Source of the DNA: Thiodiazotropha sp040507035
Lineage (GTDB): Bacteria > Pseudomonadota > Gammaproteobacteria > Chromatiales > Chromatiaceae
DNA length: 64,000 nucleotides
NCBI GenBank assembly: GCA_040507035.1
Contig: JBEVVR010000056.1
Location: 1-64,000 of the forward strand
Direction: 5' to 3'
Shown: positions 60,871 to 64,000 of the stretch, in pieces
Position numbering within the stretch: the first letter of the stretch is position 1
Layout: every line of letters begins with the position of its first letter
The notes under the pieces: model-generated
What the model was told of the DNA's origin: nothing
Databases searched by the model: none
Seen by the model: only the letters and a program-made list of their open reading frames with translations
Program-made: the position numbers and the translations under genes

Positions 60871-61598
60871 AACGGCTGCTGTTGATACTTGGGATGATTG
60901 TGAACACTGCCTGGGCAGCGCAGGATGCCGAGCTTGAATCAGTGCTCAGTCATCTCGGCCCCAGTGTTGAACAGCGATTGCAGGCCCGCTTCGAGCGTGC
61001 TGCGGTCGATTACCCACCGCAGCGAATACAACTCATTGCACTGAAAGAGAATCGACGCCTCGAGCTCTGGGCTTACCAGAAGGATAAATGGCATTTTGTT
61101 CACGACTATGCCGTTTTTGCCGCCAGTGGCGGAGTAGGGCCGAAATTGCGCGAAGGGGATAAACAGGTCCCCGAGGGTTTCTACCGCATCGTGGAACTCA
61201 ATCCCAACAGCCACTTCCATCTTTCGATGAAACTCAACTATCCCAACGCTTTCGATTGGCTGAATGCGACCAGGGAGGGGCGAACCAACCCCGGTTCAAA
61301 TATCTTCATTCACGGCAGTGCCTGGTCCGCGGGTTGCCTGGCGATTGGCAATCGCTATATCGAGGAACTCTTCTATCTGGTGGCAATGGTGGGCTTGGAT
61401 CAGTCAGCGGTTCTGATCGCACCCTATGACTTGCGTCACAAGGAGATTGCCCCGACCCGGAATGGACCGCCCTGGTTGGGTGAGTTGTACGCCTATTTGA
61501 AATTGCGTCTTGAGCAGTTTCCACTGACGGAAAAGATCATCAAGTGCGCCTATGATTGCCGCCAGGGCGCCACTGCCGGACATGCCGCGCTACCCTGA
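60867..61598 (+). CDS. L,D-transpeptidase family protein (YafK-like)
   Basis: From ATG 60867 the 243-residue product has a signal peptide (LLLILGMIVNTAWAA) and a YkuD domain with His149 (IFIHGSAWS) and Cys157 (AGCLAIGN), the catalytic pair of L,D-transpeptidases. The ESVLSHLGPSVEQRLQ start resembles YafK/DpaA, which cleave Lpp from peptidoglycan. It ends the sortase operon and suggests that surface anchoring here is linked to peptidoglycan remodelling. A wall-linking role is also possible. Confidence 0.87.
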   Translation: MKRLLLILGMIVNTAWAAQDAELESVLSHLGPSVEQRLQARFERAAVDYPPQRIQLIALKENRRLELWAYQKDKWHFVHDYAVFAASGGVGPKLREGDKQVPEGFYRIVELNPNSHFHLSMKLNYPNAFDWLNATREGRTNPGSNIFIHGSAWSAGCLAIGNRYIEELFYLVAMVGLDQSAVLIAPYDLRHKEIAPTRNGPPWLGELYAYLKLRLEQFPLTEKIIKCAYDCRQGATAGHAALP

Positions 61599-61649
61599 AT
61601 TGTTGCCAGTGCAGAATGAAGCAATCGGATTGGTGGGATTGAGACAGCT

Positions 61650-62333
61650 CTACTTTAAGTTCGCCAGATAGGTCGCTACAGCATCCATATCCTGATCAGT
61701 GAGGCGAATCGCTACGCCGGACATCCACACATTGGTGCGCTTACCGGTGCGGTCACGGAACTCTTTCAGCATCTTCACAACATAGTCGTGGCGCTGGCCG
61801 GCGAGTCTGGCATAGCCTTCCTGGCCGCGTCCGTTTTCCCCATGACATTTGACACAGGATTCCTGGTAGATCTTTTTGCCTTTAGGAAGCAGTTCGGCAT
61901 TACCCCCACCTGAGGGCTTCATCTCCATGTCGGAGTAGTAGAGCGCAATCTTGATCTTGTCTTCAAAGCTGAAGGTCTTGGCCAGATTGCTCATCAGATA
62001 GTCATTGCGTCTACCGTCGCCGAAGCGCTGAAATTGATCGACGATATAGACAGGATTCTGTCCCGCCAGATTGGGGGCCAAGGGTTGGGTCGCTATACCA
62101 TCTTCTCCGTGACATGTTGAGCAGAGAATGGTTCGCTCTCGTCCCTCTTTGACCATCTTGTTGCGTAATTTTTTGCTTTTCGAAAGCTCTGCAATACGCT
62201 TTTCGAGACTCTTGCGTAGTTTGAGATCCTCATCCATGTCACTTGCCATGACATTCTGACCCATTAGCATAAAAGCAGTCGCTATGAGCGCTATTGTCAG
62301 CAGCCAATTCTTAAATGGAACTCTGGATCGCAT
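61650..62333 (-). CDS. Di-heme cytochrome c (c4-like)
   Basis: A signal peptide (residues 1-30) precedes two heme motifs: CSTCH (71-75) and CVKCH (160-164). Each is followed by the typical c-type pattern (APNLAGQ, ARLAGQRHDYVVKMLKEFRDR) and a distal Met candidate (NDYLMSN, VWMSGVA). The layout is that of cytochrome c4, a mobile periplasmic carrier. The lysine- and glutamate-rich extension before heme 1 (about 35-65) is longer than in typical c4. It converges on the L,D-transpeptidase (51-bp gap). Confidence 0.88.
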   Translation of the reverse strand: MRSRVPFKNWLLTIALIATAFMLMGQNVMASDMDEDLKLRKSLEKRIAELSKSKKLRNKMVKEGRERTILCSTCHGEDGIATQPLAPNLAGQNPVYIVDQFQRFGDGRRNDYLMSNLAKTFSFEDKIKIALYYSDMEMKPSGGGNAELLPKGKKIYQESCVKCHGENGRGQEGYARLAGQRHDYVVKMLKEFRDRTGKRTNVWMSGVAIRLTDQDMDAVATYLANLK

Positions 62334-62552
62334 CTGGTTTTAACTCCCTGCTAAGATGTGCACTTCAAACCAACATAGCGGCCACAAATTTTGAGACTTG
62401 ATTCACGTATTGACTTTTTAGGAATCTAACGCATAAGTCTGGGCTTTAGTCAAGAGGCAAGCTACAACAAAGTGTCCGTCGATAGATGAATCACTTTTTA
62501 CAATCAATCCTGGTTGGTAGAGCTTGGTTGGAAGATTTAACAGCGGCAGAGT

Positions 62553-64000
62553 ATGGCAAAAAAAGGTGTAAAACGGCGCAAGTCCAAGGGTAATCGCGGT
62601 GCAACCCGGCACTGGAAACGGTGGCTTTTTCTGGGTTTTGTCACCCTGTTTCTGGCTGCGATTCTCTATACCCTCTACCTCGATCAGCTTCTACAAAGCC
62701 AATTTCAGGGGCGACGCTGGGATATCCCGGCAAAGGTCTATAGCCGAACCCTGGATCTATACCCCGGTGGGGCTGTGAACAAAATTCACCTCCAGCAGAC
62801 CCTTGAAGGTCTCGGCTATCGCCGGGTAAAACACCCGGACAATCCAGGAGAGTACTCCAGCTATAGGGAGCGCTACCTGATCCGCACCCGTGGCTTCCGT
62901 TTTCCCGATATCGATCGGCCCAGTGACTATCTTGAGGTGACCCTTAATGGTCACGAGATCATTTCGTTAAAGCGTGCGGGAAGCGGGGATCCGGTCGGAC
63001 ACTATCGAATCGAACCGAGGCTCATCGGCAGTCTCGCATCGGCCCACGGTGAGGACAGAATACTGCTCAGTCGTGAGCAACTACCGGAGTTGCTGGTATC
63101 GGGATTGATTGCGGTGGAGGATCGCAATTTCTATAGCCATATGGGTATAGACCTTATGGCGATTGGGCGTGCACTTTGGGCCAATGTGGCAGCCAAGCGG
63201 GTGGTGCAGGGCGGCAGTACACTGACCCAGCAGCTGGTAAAAAACTACTTTCTCAGTGCGGAGCGTACCCTCTGGCGCAAACTAAACGAGATCGTGATGG
63301 CGCTGATTCTGGATCTGCGCTACGACAAGGATGAGATCCTCGAAGCCTATGCCAACGAGATCTATCTGGGGCAGCAGGGGGGTAAGGCGATCCATGGATT
63401 CGCCCTCGCCAGTCGCTTCTATTTCAATCGGCCCCTGCACGAGCTTGACCTGCCACGCATGGCACTGCTGGTGACCCTGGTCAGAGGACCCTCCGCCTAT
63501 GATCCGAGGCGCAATCCCCAGCAGGCGAAAAAGCGGCGTGGCCTGATCCTGCAATTGATGGCGGCGCAGGGTGTGATCACTCAGCAACAGGCACAACAGG
63601 CCGAACAACAGCCTTTGGGTGTGGAGCAGGGTGACCTACAGAGCTCGGGCAGTCCGGCTTTTATGGACCTGATCAAGCGTCAGCTGCGCAGAGACTACAA
63701 GGAAGAAGACCTAAGTGCAGGTGGGTTAAGAATATTTTCGACTTTGGATCCCTGGTTTCAGCAGCAGGCCGAAGCGGCACTGTCGCGACAACTCAAGGAG
63801 TTGGAGGGCCAGTACGCTATCGATTCCGGGAGCCTGCAGGGCGCATTGACCCTGGCGGATACAGAGACAGGAGAGGTACTTGCCGTAGTGGGTGACAGAA
63901 ATCCCCGCTACGCCGGGTTCAACCGTGCCCTGGATGCGGTACGACCGGTGGGGTCCTTGATCAAACCCGCGGTCTATCTCAGCGCTTTGACCCAACCCGG
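62553..64000 (+). CDS. mrcB: Penicillin-binding protein 1B (partial, runs off right edge)
   Basis: I translated 482 codons from ATG 62553. A basic cytoplasmic start (MAKKGVKRRKSKGNRG) is followed by one membrane helix, a UB2H-like domain (about 70-155), and the GT51 glycosyltransferase with catalytic Glu189 (AVEDRNFYSHMGID) and the second motif GGSTLTQQLVKNYFL. The start of the transpeptidase domain includes Ser468 in GSLIKPAVYL. PBP1b polymerises glycan and cross-links peptidoglycan. The rest lies beyond the window. The start codon is weakly supported by a Shine-Dalgarno sequence (GGCAGAG). Confidence 0.93.
   Translation, partial: MAKKGVKRRKSKGNRGATRHWKRWLFLGFVTLFLAAILYTLYLDQLLQSQFQGRRWDIPAKVYSRTLDLYPGGAVNKIHLQQTLEGLGYRRVKHPDNPGEYSSYRERYLIRTRGFRFPDIDRPSDYLEVTLNGHEIISLKRAGSGDPVGHYRIEPRLIGSLASAHGEDRILLSREQLPELLVSGLIAVEDRNFYSHMGIDLMAIGRALWANVAAKRVVQGGSTLTQQLVKNYFLSAERTLWRKLNEIVMALILDLRYDKDEILEAYANEIYLGQQGGKAIHGFALASRFYFNRPLHELDLPRMALLVTLVRGPSAYDPRRNPQQAKKRRGLILQLMAAQGVITQQQAQQAEQQPLGVEQGDLQSSGSPAFMDLIKRQLRRDYKEEDLSAGGLRIFSTLDPWFQQQAEAALSRQLKELEGQYAIDSGSLQGALTLADTETGEVLAVVGDRNPRYAGFNRALDAVRPVGSLIKPAVYLSALTQP

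Noticed and set aside
1..64000. CRISPR arrays, tRNA or rRNA genes, and transposases.
   Set aside because: No regularly spaced repeats, cloverleaf sequences, rRNA segments or transposase reading frames were found; the repeats seen are short palindromic elements.

Overview
This 64 kb window comes from a gammaproteobacterium, most likely a sulfur-oxidising, Chromatiales-like marine or symbiotic lineage of the Sedimenticola / Ca. Thiodiazotropha kind. That placement is an inference from gene content: a gamma-type iscRSUA-hscBA-fdx-iscX operon, many exported c-type cytochromes, a YeeE/YedE sulfur transporter next to exported rhodaneses, and a complete proteobacterial dedicated sortase locus. I found no tRNA, rRNA, CRISPR array, phage or transposase gene.

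Layout. 1-2.4 kb: the 5' part of a cation/proton antiporter, a decayed second antiporter with an in-frame stop and an internal deletion, and two overlapping small membrane ORFs. 2.5-6.5 kb: an esterase lipoprotein and a hybrid histidine kinase. 6.5-30.7 kb: a large envelope region. Its minus-strand operon (16.7 to 7.7 kb) encodes three TPR proteins, a TolQ/ExbB channel, two ExbD/TolR proteins and an AgmX/TonB-like transducer. This is the composition of the Myxococcus Agl/Glt energised trans-envelope machine. It is followed by ApbE. Next come a DUF3187 protein and lgt. Then two divergent operons encode exported heme proteins (a Tat substrate, a LamG/di-heme lipoprotein, a mono-heme protein and an HzsA-like di-heme beta-propeller lipoprotein), two outer-membrane barrels, a TlpA thioredoxin, and a DUF4266/DUF3570 pair. 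I regard this combined region as the best candidate for an undescribed system.

30.9-43.2 kb is housekeeping: yajC-secD-secF, suhB, trmJ, cysE and the isc operon, which has a strong terminator-like hairpin directly before hscB. A 53-bp degenerate copy of the iscX 3' end lies at 43.35 kb. 43.4-48.3 kb is a minus-strand sulfur/redox group: a penta-heme cytochrome, a YeeE/YedE transporter, a two-domain rhodanese and a three-domain rhodanese.

48.7-61.6 kb is the sortase locus. The two-component pair pdsR-pdsS and a PBP-porin-GGDEF/EAL operon are on the minus strand. Divergent from them are pdsO, an unrecognised 53-aa ORF, the VIT/VWA sortase target ending in an LPQTA sorting signal, the class GN sortase, a class I glutamine amidotransferase and an L,D-transpeptidase. 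The plus-strand genes overlap and look translationally coupled. The window closes with a di-heme cytochrome c and the 5' part of PBP1b. Structured intergenic repeats of at least four kinds lie at 18.9-19.0, 30.7, 35.4-35.6 and 51.6 kb.
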